The notes: generated by a model not told the origin, from the sequence alone. 64,000 bases of DNA from Trileptium ribeirensis (GCA_030248225.1 JASANE010028984.1:20943-84942), one strand, 5' to 3'; positions 35,584 to 48,359 are shown, counted from the first letter of the stretch. Made by a program: numbers and translations.

Positions 35584-36706
35584 ATGCCACTTCACAGAAC
35601 GCCACCTAATACGACAATCGACAAAGAATCGACGACGAAACCTAAAAACGTCGGGACGGAAGAACTATCAAACGGAAAACCACACGAAATAACAGACTCG
35701 AACATGACAAAAGAATTCGAACATATCGTTCGAGAAGTTAATCAAAAACGCCAGAACCAAAAGTACAAGAACAATCGCAAGACAAACGAAGTCCATACAC
35801 CGAGACTTTTTAAGAAGAACCGAGCGACGACCGACTATTCGCGACAACACAAGACCGCGAAAAAGAAATGCGAGAAGCAATACAAAAATTGCAACAACAA
35901 AAAGAAAAGCAATTGCAATTCATAAAGAAACATGCAACTCTAACCAAAGAATTGCAATAACTATGCCAAAGTTACGACCAAGACGAACCAGAAATTCCAC
36001 TAACGCAATCAAGGAAGGAATCGCAAAGCACCGACGAAGATGAAGGAATCGAAATACGAAGATTTTTCGAACGAGATCAAGCGAAAATGGTGCCGAACTA
36101 CGAGAAAGATTCGGAACAAATACAACCGACAATAATCACGGTCAACGACCAAGAAATTGGTGCAAAAAGAAGCACAGTCGAGATTTACGAGCAACAACAA
36201 TCGAATACAAAGGCAAGCCAAGCCCGACTCGAAACAAACGGTGAACAATTCGAAGCAAATCGGTGCAAATCGAACGCAATTCTACACAAATCGAAATCAG
36301 CCCGACGTAAATTTCGGTGCAATCACAGAAAGATTCGGCACAAAACCAAGACGATACAATGGATTGGTAGCAAACTACCAACAGACCGGTGCAAGTAAAG
36401 AACCAACCGGTGCAACTAAAATCCAGCTGATACAACCCAGCTGATACAGACTACAACCAACTCGGTGCAATTCAAACGCAATCGAATGCAAACCCTGAAA
36501 AACTCGGTGCAAATTGCAACAAATTCAGTGCAAACCAATACCGATTGTACATGAACCAAATACTACAGAACACGAATCAAGACCAAATCGATACGAATCA
36601 TGAACGACGCGGTGCAAATCAAACGCAATACGGTGCAATTCAAGATCGAACCGGTGCACTATGCGCAGTTGGATTCAATGGGAATCTAACAGAAAGAGCG
36701 GTAGGA
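35584..36706 (+). pseudogene. Gypsy gag-like region with Gly-Ala repeat, broken
   Basis: A basic, Lys/Asn-rich N-terminal frame opens at 35584. A shift near 35860 leads into a Gln/Lys-rich, probably coiled-coil stretch (KLQQQKEKQLQF), with a stop near 35957. From 36157 the product is Gln/Asn-rich and carries Gly-Ala about every 10-20 residues, because the DNA word CGGTGCAA recurs about ten times between 36160 and 36660. A DRTGA-like motif near its end could be the degraded protease active site. No zinc knuckle was seen. The LINE insertion follows at 36720. Confidence 0.55.
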
Positions 36707-36719
36707 TACTTCTCGTACA

Positions 36720-38507
36720 GATAGATAGATAGATAGATAGATAGATGATAATGCTTGGGCATAACACATAGACAGTGGTGCGCTCGCAGACTCATAATAC
36801 TTGGCCCATTGCGCCGCCCAAACCCAAAGATGATCAAATGTCACATCCAACCCTCAGAATGAACCTGACCAGTTTGATTATATCCAATCTTGGGGCAAAG
36901 TTAATATCTATAACATTTTTCCAAATACCTTCTTGCGTAGTTCGTAGAACCCCTGCATTCCAAAATAAGATGGGATGCAGTACCATCTGCTACATGACAC
37001 CACTCACAGGACCTATCCCCAATAAGTCCTGTAATACATTTATGTTTATTCAGGAGACAATGCCCTGTGAGTAGCCTACAGGCTGTTCCAATCCTCTTTT
37101 TGTCCAGCATCCGTATCCGTTTAATCATTGCCCAATTGTATACAAGTAAAAATGTCCTTAGTTGCCTGTAGGACTGACTATGTTTCCATCTTTGATCCAT
37201 ATTTTCCCAAATGCGATCCTTAACCCGAGTTGACAATGTCTTGAACGCCAAGCCTACAGCCGGTTCCGGACCTATGTAGGCCATGGAAGCTGATTTTTTT
37301 GGTCAGATCGTCCGCAATTTCGTTCCCCGTATACCCACTATGTCCTGGTATCCGGAGAAGGGTAACAAAATTTGATTTTCCAAGTTGCTGCAACTTTTTT
37401 ACAACACTTTATAGATATCATTCGAGCCAAGTTGTTATCTAGGGCTATGATAGCCGCTTGGCTATCACTGTAGATATTAATAGTTTTCTTCTTTACCCCC
37501 TGCCTCTTAAATAAGAGACACAATTTTCAATCGCTAATATTTCTGCTTGATAAACCGTACAATTGTTACCAAGGTGTATAACTATATTACTATATCCAGG
37601 GATATAGACGCCAGCCCCAGACCCAATATTTTCTTTTTCATGCAGTATCTTAGAACCATCTGTAAAGCAGTTTATGTCCATAGAATTCAAAGAGACAATA
37701 TTGCGTGCCTCAATTCTATCGGTGATTATACTGTCCCAATTCTTATCATCAGAAAAAGTCTTGCAACAGTGATCAAGACGCATGTTTGCCTCTGTTACAA
37801 GCTCTGAGGTTACTTTTTCAATTACAGTATGCCCTTTTACATTTACGGACTGCCAAGATTCAATGCTTTTTAGTCCACAGTAATCCAATATTTCTGCCTG
37901 CAGGCATCTCTTCTCTATTGGCAATAGTCCCAGGATAGTTTCCATATCCTCAAGGAGTGCTTCTCAAGCATCCCGTGATGTTCAGGAGAGCTGGTCTCTG
38001 AACCCGCATTAGTTTTTTCCGAACAGCCTCTATGGTGGTTCTATGCCACCAAACCAAGACCTCATGCATCATACCACTCAATACTATCATTTCATATAGA
38101 TAGATGAGGTACTTAGGTCTCACGTCCCAATTACGCCCTGCAAAGGTTCTACATACCATTAGATTCCGTATAGCTTTGCTGCATGCATTTTCCAAATGTT
38201 TAACAATTTCTTATCTAGGATCGCTCCTAGGTACCTGATTTCACAGCTATAAACCAGTGGAACTCCATCCAATCCAATATAAGGAAGGGCCTCCGACTTG
38301 CGCTTTCGAGTAAAATTTATTACAGCAGTTTTGTTTGGCTGTAGTTGTAATCCATTGGATTTGCACCACGTACTGACGCATTTAAATGCAGTACAGATTC
38401 TTCGGCCAGTTACCCAAAATTTTGAACCACTTGCAATGATCCCAATATCATCCGAGTAGGCTTGAACCATAATTCCTTATTTTTGAAGCTTAATTAACAG
38501 TTCATTT
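36720..38507 (-). mobile_element. I-superfamily LINE nested in the Gypsy element
   Basis: A 5'-truncated reverse-strand element flanked by a 13 bp target duplication TACTTCTCGTACA at 36707-36719 and 38508-38520. Its 3' end carries a GATA microsatellite tail (36720-36748). It splits the Gypsy gag/protease region, so it is younger than the Gypsy copy. Confidence 0.9.
36901..38470 (-). pseudogene. LINE pol fragment: RT end, RNase H and C-terminal knuckle
   Basis: Read downward from 38470, the RT catalytic box appears as AYSDDIGIIASG, then GLQLQPNKT and IRYLGAILD. The thumb follows with RVQRPALLNITG. Next is LGLLPIEKRCLQAEI, then an RNase H domain with CFTDGSK, VYQAEILAIE and IYSDSQAAI. The C-terminal part has LLTGHCLLNKH and the CEWC...H...C knuckle. 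An RNase H after the RT places it in the I superfamily (I, R1/LOA-like clades). Frameshifts at about 38170, 37945, 37500 and 37300 inactivate it. Confidence 0.82.
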
Positions 38508-38520
38508 TACTTCTCGTACA

Positions 38521-41500
38521 AGTCCACCTCGAAAAGAAAGTACGGAAGATCCGGTTTATCGTAATGAAAAACTTTCCGAGAGTTGCAATATACGGACACG
38601 ATTTCTTAGCAGCGTTCGAATTTGTGATTGATTACCAACAACTACGAATCAAAATGAATGGTCGACCGATACCTCATTGTTGGAGGACCAACGAAATGAG
38701 ATCGACGAGTCAAGAAGATGACCATCACATCGAAATCCGCAAGTGTTCGTATAGACAAGCGATCCCACCATTGTCAGCGAAATTTATCGTAGTGAAGATC
38801 CCGGAAGGAACAAAAGAAGGTGATACTATAGTGGTGGAACCATTGATGAAGACCAACAACGGATTGGCAATACCGAACAGTATCGCCAAAGTAGAAGAAG
38901 GCAACATCATTATACCGGCGTGCAACCTAAACACAGTCGAGATGGAAATAATCGAAGATCAACCGCTGGTACGAAAAGTCGAGGAAACGATCGTAAAAAC
39001 GGTAGTTGACGAAGAGAAAGCACAAAGAGCGATCGATCGGTTCAAGCGAAAAGAAGTAAACAACCAAACAAGAAAGGAAGAAGAAGAGTCAGAATGGATC
39101 ACAGTTGGAAAAAGAAGAAAACCGATAATCAAATCATAGACCAGGGAAATCCAGATAAAGAATCCACAAACGATATAACTTGTGGATACAGAAGTTCAAG
39201 AAAGGAAGAAAGAACAACGACGGTTTAACACCGAGCAATTCCAAGAACAAATGATACGCCAAACCGAGCACATGAACAGTATCGAACTCCCGACCGAAAT
39301 TGATTTGGAGAAATCCGTTACTGATGGACAAGGAAAAGCGTACCTGGCAATTGTATTGCACAACTACCAAGACGTCTTTTCGAAATCAGACTTCGATATC
39401 GGGATCAACACACAAGTGGAACACTACATCCAACCCGTGGTCAAGAAACCAGTACAACAACCAATGCGACGTACGTGGACCGAAACCAAGTCCATGAGAT
39501 GTTGGATCTTGGAGAGAAAGCAAGCAAGTCCAAGAGATGTTGAATCAAGGAGTGATTAGAAGATCCTACAGTCCGTGGGCATCACCGATCGCATTGACCG
39601 ATGAGGATGGATCGAAAAGATCCTATGTCGATTACAGAATGCTTAATTCAATAACGAAGCGTGACAGCTTTCCGTTACCAAGAATCGATGAGATATTGGA
39701 TACGTTACGCGGAGCGAAGTACTTTTCAATCTTGGACCTCAAATCGGGATACTGGGAAGTCCCGATGAACGAATAAGACAAAGAAAAGACTGCATTCATC
39801 TGCCACGACGGCCTATTTGAATTTAGCTTCATGTCGTTTGGATTGACGAACGCTCCTGCAACATTTCAAAGAATAATGCAATTGATTTTGGCGGGCGTCC
39901 TGATGGAATCGTGCTTATGTTACCTTGACAATATAATATTTTGAACGTCATACTGGGACCACTTGTACGACATCAGCCAAATACTACAATGTCTCCATGA
40001 AGCGAACCTCAAAGCAAAGGGATGCAACTGCGAATTCCAGAAAGAAGAAATTACATTCCTGGGATATATACATCGTGTCGAACAAAGGAATTTCAATCAG
40101 CCCTACAAAGATTGAGAAGATACAGAACTTCTCGAAACCGAAGACGGTGACGCAACTCAAAAGTTTCTTCGGGTTAACTGGATACTACAGACAATTCGTA
40201 TCGTATTATGGCGATATAGCAGCACCACTCTACGACGTCACTAATAAGCGATCAAGAATGGTGAAGCTCAGTCAACTGTTGACAGAAGATACTGAACAAG
40301 CGTTTGACATCCTAAAAACCAAGATGACAACGCGTCCAGTATTGGGATATTCAGATCCGCACAGGCCGTTTATCCTGTACACCGACTCAAGCAAACATAG
40401 CATTGGGTACATTTTATCCCAAGAGGATGAAACAGAGAATAAAAATGTAATCCACTATGGCGGCAACAAGTACCCCAATGAAGAATCCCGGTGCTCGATT
40501 ACGAAACAAGAATGCCTGGCAGTAATTCGTGCGGTTCAACACTTCCGGCCGTACTTATTGGGAAACCATACAACGATCATCACGCACCATGCACCATTAG
40601 TCCAGATCCTCAATAAGAAACGAGCATTGGAACAAATGACCGTGCGATACGGCGCGAATGACGAACCCTCGAGTACGAGTACACAATCGTACACAAACCG
40701 GGACGATACCACCAGAATGCGGATTGCCTGTCAGGACCACCAGTAATCCCCGGAACCGAGAATTTGGAGTCGGATGGCGAAGAAGCAAAGAACAAGTTTA
40801 AACCACTGGTAATTAAAAGAACAAGCGGGAACCAACAACAAGCGATTCAAATGAGAACCAAAGAAACCAATAAAAAGAAACAAAATGAAAAAGAACTCAA
40901 AGAAGACCACCGAAAAGGAAACCAAAGAACCAACAAGTACTCGATAGCTCCAGTGGACCAAGAAGAATCCGATTAGGAAGTATACTTGATATTCGAAACA
41001 GATTTACAGGTACAACCAACGCAAGGAGAAGAGTCAGTGGTCTGATATCGAAAGTCAAAATGAAATGGGGAAAGACAAAGAACTAGTAACTGTTGGAGGA
41101 CGGAAGAAGTACAATCGGAAGCAACAAGGAAAGAAAGGTCCGCAAGATTCACAAAGCCAAAAGGAGGGTCAGCGAAAGAACGGACCTAACAAATCAAGCG
41201 AACAATAACAAAAGGCCTCATCGAACAGAAACCTAATGACAATTAGCGATGAAAGTGAAGAAGATAATCAACCGATTACAGAAGATACTTCAGAAGGAGA
41301 AGACAGTATATTTGAACTCTTCAACGAAAGAAAAACTGAGCAACCATTATCACATTGGCGAAAACAGCCAAGAAACAGAGTCCGAGTGGAACCGTTATTA
41401 GAAAATGATCAAAGATCGGTAGAGATCGAACCACAAGAAGAAAGAACAGAATCGGAGGAAGAGTTGGACCAACCCGATGAACCTGAAGAACCAGAAATAA

Positions 41501-43150
41501 CCGAGGCCGAGATGTATTCACAGTATATATACTTCCGATTAGAACCACCATGGACACCAGAAGAACTGGTGGGCGCACAAGACGAAGACCCATGTGTCAA
41601 CTCGTTCAAGCACTACATTGAACACAACGAATTCCTGGATACAACCCCCGAATTCGAAAAGAAATGGGTCGTGGTACATGAACATCAATTCATCATATTC
41701 GGTGACATCTTGTGCCGATTATGAAGAAAAGATTGACCACAACAACCCGAACCATGGGAATTTCAGATCGGGGTACCTCCCGATTTCCGACGACCGTTAT
41801 TCGAAATGTATCACATATCGAAGTACGGAGGACATTTGGGATTTGAAAAAGTATGGTCGAAGATGACGAGCAAATTCATCTGGCCAAGCAAGACCCTCGA
41901 CCTACGACAATACATCGAAGAGTGTATTCCGTGTGCCCGATTACGACAAGGACCAAACGACGGAACCAACTTCAACCGATGAAAGCCCTAGCACAATTCC
42001 ACATGCTAGGCATCGACATCATCGGACCCTTATTAAAGACTCAATCCGGCAATAAATACATTATCTGCTTCATGGATTATTTCACGAAACGGCCCGAAGC
42101 ATTCGCAGTACCAGATCAAACAGCCAACACGATTACCAAACTTTCCATCGAAAGAATTGTGTGCCGGCATGGAGTCCCTCGAGTAGCGTAACCGATCACG
42201 GACCTTGCTTTGCTGCCGAGAATTTCAGAACTAGCACAAATTGGAACAAAGAAGGTGTAGCCAGCACCATGCCATCATCAAGCGAACGGACTAGTCGAAA
42301 GAAGGAACCAAACACTCAAAGCGATAATGAAACCAACAACAGAGCTAGTCCCCGATAAATGGGATGAATTCCTGGAACCATTATGCTTTGCATATCGAAC
42401 AGCAGTCCATGTATCAACCGGACAAAAACCATTTTTTCTATTACATGGTCGCGACCCTGCTGTACCGGGTGAAAACCCAATCCACATATATTTAACGGCA
42501 ACTACCAACGAAGGATACGCGCCCCAACTAATCGATAAATTAACAATAGCATGGGACCAAGTTCGAAAAAGATTATTCCTGGCACAAAAGCAATACAAAC
42601 AATATTTTGATTGAAGGGCAAAGAAAAGAACGAACCTTTAACAATGGGGACTTAGTACTAATGAAAAATCCGAACAAATCTTCAGTGGAACCCTACAGTA
42701 GTATGTGCCATCCAGAATTTGACAGACTTTCGGGTCGACGAAGTAAAATTCCCGAACATTTTATTAGTAAAAGTAGGTAGTGCAACCCTACGTCCAAAAT
42801 GGTACAATTGTACGCAATTCTAGTATTTTGGCGGGGACCCAGATTACGCAGAAAACGAAGCCAAACTAAGGCGTGTTCAAAAAGTATCACGCCAACGTCT
42901 AGCACCTGAAGATTATTATTGTGGAAGATGTAAAGGGTCTTGGAGAGAAGACAATGAAACAGGACTAGTTATAAAATGGGTGCAATGCGATAGGTGTTTT
43001 CTCTGGCTTCATCAAGCACGCGTAGGCCTAGAAGATAATCCGCAAGAAGCGTTGTGGTATTACTCTCCTTGTATAAAAATTTATACAACGCAAGAACACG
43101 TTATACAAGGTATCGCGCATGATCACACCTATGGAGCAAAAGAGAGATAA
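38521..43150 (+). pseudogene. Gypsy pol pseudogene (protease end, RT, RNase H, integrase, PHD)
   Basis: The protease C-terminus shows AIYGHDFLAAF at about 38590. The pre-RT region shows YQDVFSKSDFDIG at about 39370. RT motifs are SPWASPIALTDEDG, FSILDLKSGYWEVPMNE and FGLTNAPATFQRIM. The catalytic box reads YLDN where YLDD is expected (about 39919). The thumb and RNase H show FFGLTGYYRQF, PFILYTDSS and ITKQECLAVI. The integrase has its HHCC finger at 41808-41945 (GGHLG, ECIPCAR), the core at about 42000-42330 (GIDIIGPL, TDHGPCF, GLVERR) and the C-terminal part to 42614. Stops and frameshifts occur at about 39775, 39945, 40745, 41722, 42190, 42612 and 42821. A PHD-like finger closes the frame. 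Confidence 0.88.
42914..43072 (+). other. degenerate PHD finger at the C-terminus of Gypsy pol
   Basis: In the frame open from 42824 to the stop at 43150, the ligands read CGRC, then WVQCDRC, WLH, then VGL and WYYSPC. This is the PHD order C-x2-C, C-x2-C, x4-H, x2-C, C-x2-C, with two ligands changed. The cysteine after the histidine is Arg (CGC for TGC) and the first cysteine of the last pair is Tyr (TAC for TGC). Each is one transition. PHD fingers read histone H3 tails, so the intact ancestor could have used it to guide integration. That role is inference. Confidence 0.7.
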
Positions 43151-43568
43151 AAGAACAAGTGTATAGTTTTAAATAGTTTAAATATTTAGCATGATCTCAA
43201 CAATACTTGATTGTAAGTATTACGTTATATTTTTATTAATTCTAGCAAATTACGATATAATCGGTGCAGATTACGAGTAGTAAAAACACTAATCACTGTG
43301 GTATAGACGAGGAAAGCGGTGCTGGGACGAACGAAACAGGTCAAATCGAAACGAAACGATAAACCAAGAATTGATCAATTAGAGCTCAATTCGAACGATC
43401 ACAAAGAACAGTCGAAAAGTCACGATCGACAACTAATAACTCGAATCATTCTGTGACAAAAGAACGACCGAACAAGTAACGGTCGGCAATCGGAGTTTCG
43501 ACGAATGAACCAATGAGTAGAAAGAATAGCCAAGCCAACGACAACCTAAAGTAAGCGGTGACAGCAGA

Positions 43569-44760
43569 ATGGCCGTTCAACGACGTTATCCATTCAACCA
43601 CAACCCGAATCAAATGAACTTCACGCCAGGTTTGAACAATATAAGAACATCACTCCACTTTACACGATGGTGGCAACGGTGGATCGACTATCATACGGTG
43701 TTCGCATTCTATATAAGGACCGGACAAGTGGCAATTATAGTCGATACCGAAGATAGTGCAAGACCTTTGGCACGAAATCATCCAGTTGGCACGAACAGTC
43801 TTATCAATCGCAACAGTGGTGGTGAAAATTTCAACGTACAAACTTAAGGCGTTCACACCAGAAAGAATTGCGATATTTTACGGAGAAAATGGTATCCACC
43901 TCGATTGCTTAGCTTGGATCGATGGCGAATTTTGGAACGATACCACAAGCCCAACGTTCAGAAAATACGTTCGATATGTGGCAATTCAAACAAGCGATGG
44001 TGAATTGGGAATTATCGATATTTCACAATTCAATAAACGAATACCGGAGGCGGTTTGCAAATAGCTAAAGTTGGAAAGTGGAAACATCATATTGTGGAAC
44101 GACATCGAATACGAAAAAGCAATATGGGATGCAACATTAAAAGAACAATCGTATCTAGCAACATTGACGACATTCGATATGAACGAATTGCAAAAACTGT
44201 TGGGCGAACAAAGAAGTATTACAACCCAAGAAATAGTAGAACACTCCGTGCTCAAAAGAAGAGGGGTTACAATGGAATACTACGAAAAGATACAAGACAG
44301 CAAAAAGTTATTCGCCGCGACACGATCCAGATATCAGGGAGGACAATGGAAAGAAAGCACATGGACGATCACACAAGTGGTACAACACAGCCTTGACGCA
44401 ACGTTGCCATTCCTGTGTTACTCGCGATGGCGTGTTGAGCGAATGAAGCAGCGATCAATATAACCGAAACCAAAAAAGGCTGGGGTTTGAAAATCGTAAA
44501 GAAGTATCCATGGCACCGGACACCAAGAGTGCGAATCGAAACAAGGCCGCAGTTTTTAGAAGAAGAACATAAGAAAATAGCGGTATTTACAAAGATTCAG
44601 AACAATTCGAGGAAAAGATGAAACCGAATCTGAGCGAACAACGGCAATTTGCCAGCAGCTTCTATCAGTTACGGCCAGATCGCCAAGTCAAACAGAGGAG
44701 GTTCGAAATCAACAACTGCAAGCTGTGACAAATCAATGAGAGAATAACGGAAGAACAAGA
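43569..44760 (+). pseudogene. unassigned frames downstream of Gypsy pol
   Basis: Three overlapping frames (43569-43847, 43756-44064, 44071-44463) join through small frameshifts into one product of at least 290 residues, with less clear continuation to about 44760. Recognisable pieces include RIAIFYGENGIHLDCLAW, YVAIQTSDGELGIIDIS and STWTITQVVQHSL. I do not recognise a family and see no signal peptide or clear membrane anchor. Its place between pol and the downstream LTR-like edge is where env or accessory genes of LTR elements lie. It could also belong to another inserted element. Confidence 0.4.
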
Positions 44761-44935
44761 ATGATTCAGCCACATCCAAGAAAAAATCAATTATAGAGAA
44801 GATGGCGATATTTACGCAAGATACGCCAACGAGATACCGTAACCGAAACGAACCAAGAGAAGCTGAACGAAATTATGAAACAACGAGCGATAATCGCAGC
44901 ACAAATTGGTGATATCGGAATAAATCGTGGCGGCT

Positions 44936-44975
44936 TGTCCGTAACAAAATTGATAGAAAAATAAGGCAAACTAAG
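44936..44975 (+). repeat. putative 3' LTR edge
   Basis: It begins TGTCCGTAACAAAATTG and matches 33234-33275. A TG start preceded by a GTGGCGG patch is compatible with an LTR left edge. Confidence 0.4.
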
Positions 44976-45599
44976 GGCACAATAAGGTAAAACGGTAGGT
45001 GCAAAGAATGGCACCAGTGTAGGTGCTAGACCGACAACCGGGGATGTCGGGCGTGTAGTAGGCTACCAGTGGTCCCGGGGTTTAATTTCTATATTTTTAC
45101 TTTCAAAAACCTTTTCACTAAATTCTCTATCATATGGGTCCCTAAAATCTTGATAATAGCGATACAATTTACGGTTACGAAAGGACCATCGCAAGAGTTG
45201 TATCAACGATAGCGATACGGATTAAGGCTTTTTAAGTGTCTACCTATGGCTTTGTAATTTTACGAGATCTCAGTCCAGGCGTTGGGGTGTTATATCGGGA
45301 GTGTATAGTCATTATTAGAATATGGACCAAGAACGTGTGAGGCACATAAGATTAGAGCAATAGCGTGTGTGGTTTCTGGCACATCATATAAAGCGTATAT
45401 CAAGGTTTCATCGAGAACAATAATTTGTAGTGACAATTTTTATTAGGTAAATTATTAGTCTGTATTTTATCATTACTATTGACACACGTAGCCCCGGGTA
45501 TTGAGTGTTTGAGCAGTTTAGCAAATATTGTGAAAAATGCTTGAGTTCCCTGGGAGAGTAAGGGGAAGGCACCAGTTACAATCGAACTGCACATTCCGT

Positions 45600-47660
45600 A
45601 GCCTAGTGTAGGGTCTGACTAGTTGTATTAGTGTAGTAGTCTAATGATTGAACCAATAAGCAGTCAAAGGTTGCCAAGCACAAATGAGCAACGACCATGG
45701 TACCGGGAAATTCAATCGCACCTATCAAACACGAACGGATATATGTTAACCGACGGCACAACCAATGCAATAACGCCCGCATATATACAATAGCGACCAC
45801 AGCGGCTAAATAATCAACCAACTCACCATCAGCAACAACAGCAATACATTCAACCACTCATGATGCCGACAATAATAGCACTTTCTCAAATCGGAATAGC
45901 TGTTCAACAATCGATACAGCCATATTACGGGCAGACCGGGATTCAAACATTAATGCCGCAAATAGTATACATAATGCAAGTGTCACAGTGGAGTAAAACA
46001 TGGCATCGCAACCATTGAATCATCAGCAATACAAAATTCATTGATACCACCAACATAGAACCAAGGGCAACAACAAGTACGTCGAACACTGACAAATCAA
46101 ATATCACCGAGGTTTACCGTATGTGGAAAATTGGGTTTTAAAATGCTATCAACGAAATGGTTATCAAACCAACAGAAAACGGCGAATAGAAACGCAACAA
46201 CTAGCAAGCCATAACAAATATCGCGTAATTCCAAGTCGACCGAATCCTCATATGAATAATTCGAATAACCAACCATCAAGATCAAGCGGTGTGAAGCAAC
46301 AAAGATACAGTGAGGAACAATTGACCATGAGCAAAGGTATTACTAACGAAAATGAAAAGAACAATTGGTAGGAATCGCTCAAGTAAACCGATTGGATGAA
46401 CACGAACCGTGTACCGACCCAACAGTTCTATCACGTTTCTATATTGACGTATTCTTGGAAGGAAATTAATTGCGAGGGTTAGTCGAGAAAAAGGTTCGCA
46501 AAATACGATTTATGGTTATCTGGGACTTTTCAAGGATTGCAATTTATAGTCACGATTTTTTGTGGGATTGGGACTAACGATCGACTCTAAACAGATGCTA
46601 ATAGACTTGAATTGAAAACGGATTCCACATCATTGGCGAATCAAGGAAATAGGAAAACATACAGAAGAGATCGCAATCTGTAAATGTTCGTTCAGCCAAA
46701 TAATGCCACCATGGACGATGGAATTGGTCTTAGTTAAGCTACCGTATTTATCTAAGAATAGCGACACAGTAGCGGTTGAACCGTTATTGAATTCGAATAA
46801 TGGATTATCGACTCCAAATAGCTTGGCAACAGCTGAAAACGGCAACATCATGGTGCCCGTTTATAACCTCAGTACAGTTGATGCCAAAATTATCTAAACT
46901 CAACTATTGATCCACAAAGTGAATGCAAAGTTTGTCGGTACAATTGTCTATGAAGGGAAAGTTGAACGAGCGGTGAACCGACATGAGCAAAGACGACCAA
47001 ACGGTAAATTCAAGAACACCAAGCGAACAATGATGGCGATTGGGAAAGCGGCAAAACAATAATCAAGTCCTAGGATGGCGAAATCTAAGCGCCACTAATC
47101 ACTATTGAGTTACCTACTCACATCAATCGAGAAAAACCGGTTACGGATGAAGTTGGAAAAGCCAATATGGCAACAGTACTCCATACTTACCGAGCCATTT
47201 TCTCAAGGTCCGACTTCGATATCAGAATCAATACTCATGTGGAACATTACATCCACACAACGGTTTATAAACCGGTGCAAGAAACTTTGCGACGACTACC
47301 GCACGTGGACCGAAATAAAGCAAGCAAGCAAGCACAATAGATGCTGGAATGAGACGTTATACACATATCATATAGTCCGTGGGCATCTTCAATTATTGCA
47401 GTGACGAACAAGAAATACGAATAAAACAATTTATCGCCGTTGAATGCTTAATTCGGTCACAAACGCGATAGCTTTTCACTTCCCCGAATCGATCGGATGT
47501 TCGATGCTTTACGTTGTACTCAATATTTTTTAACATTAGACCATAAGTCGGGTTACTGGTAAGTTCCAGTGTGCGAACAAGACAAAGAGAAGACCATATT
47601 ATATTTATCTGCCACGACGGCCTATTCTAGTTCAGCGATACGCTTTGGAGAAACAATGGT
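45600..47660 (+). mobile_element. second Ty3/Gypsy copy, partial and heavily decayed
   Basis: A Gln-rich gag-like stretch (about 45820-45990, with a CAGCAACAACAGCAA run) is followed at 46480-46560 by KVRKIRF and AIYSHDFL, the same protease end as in the first element. At 46703-46897 the spacer reads VEPLLNSNNGLSTPNSLA, parallel to 38830-38890. Damaged RT pieces follow (SRSDFDI near 47210, ICHDGLF near 47610), and the element ends abruptly near 47660. It lies in the same orientation as the first copy and differs from it at many sites, so it is an older relative. Confidence 0.72.
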
Positions 47661-48359
47661 CAAATCAAAACTTTTGGCCGCCCCTGCAAAATTCGATTTT
47701 TCGATTTAAAAGGCTTGAACTAGGGTTGTGAATGAAGGTGGGACTGATTGATAAAATGGTCACAGTGCTTTAAAATGGAACAAGTTTCACTGGTGCGGGC
47801 CCACTTCCTTTTGTGGAAAGTCTAATATTTCCAATGCGAAAGCAACAACAAATGTTAGAAGAGCACAAATTTTTTTTAAAAACACCGAAAAACTCATGCG
47901 AATTTTTGAAAAAAACTGTTTAAGATGACAGAAAAAGTCGCTCTAAAACGGTTATAACAAAACCAAATACTATTGCTTATATTTAGACTGTTCATGACAA
48001 AATCTTAACTAAAATGTAACCCAAATATCGACTTTCACGAGATAAATACTAGATGTTCAACAACAGCGTTTTTTGTGTTGTACCTCGTTAAAACACAATA
48101 AAATGCTATTATATGACTCTTTGCTGATCCGAAGGCACAATTCCCCAGCTAACCTGGCGGGGACAGTAATTTCGCCAGGTCTCTTCGGTTTCCTCAGGTT
48201 GGAGCTGAGCGGCCCTAGGTTTAAGAGTTCAGGTAAAATTTTGGACCTGTGGAGAGACCAGTTAGTTCGCTACGTAGCATTCCAGTCCGTGGAATCGTTT
48301 TGCCTGCCCGTAAATATCAACCTTGATTTTATCTGTGGTATCAAGTTTACTGTATGTAG
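47661..48359. other. upstream flank of MDH2
   Basis: No gene is recognised. The 117-codon frame at 48073-48426 overlaps MDH2 exon 1 in another frame and has no family features. Confidence 0.4.

Larger units (their letters stand above)
33234..44980 (+). mobile_element. Ty3/Gypsy LTR retrotransposon, decayed, with nested LINE
   Basis: An LTR-like 5' part is followed by gag-like frames (35584-36706), a LINE insertion (36720-38507) and pol in the order protease end, reverse transcriptase, RNase H, integrase (38521-43150). A further unassigned frame set lies at 43569-44760. About 40 bp near 33234 (TCTCCGTAACAAAATTG...) recurs at 44936 (TGTCCGTAACAAAATTG...). It could mark the left edges of the two LTRs, TG start included in the second copy. 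The rest of the two putative LTRs is too diverged to align by eye, so the outer limits are tentative. Many stops and frameshifts show that the element is dead. Confidence 0.75.
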
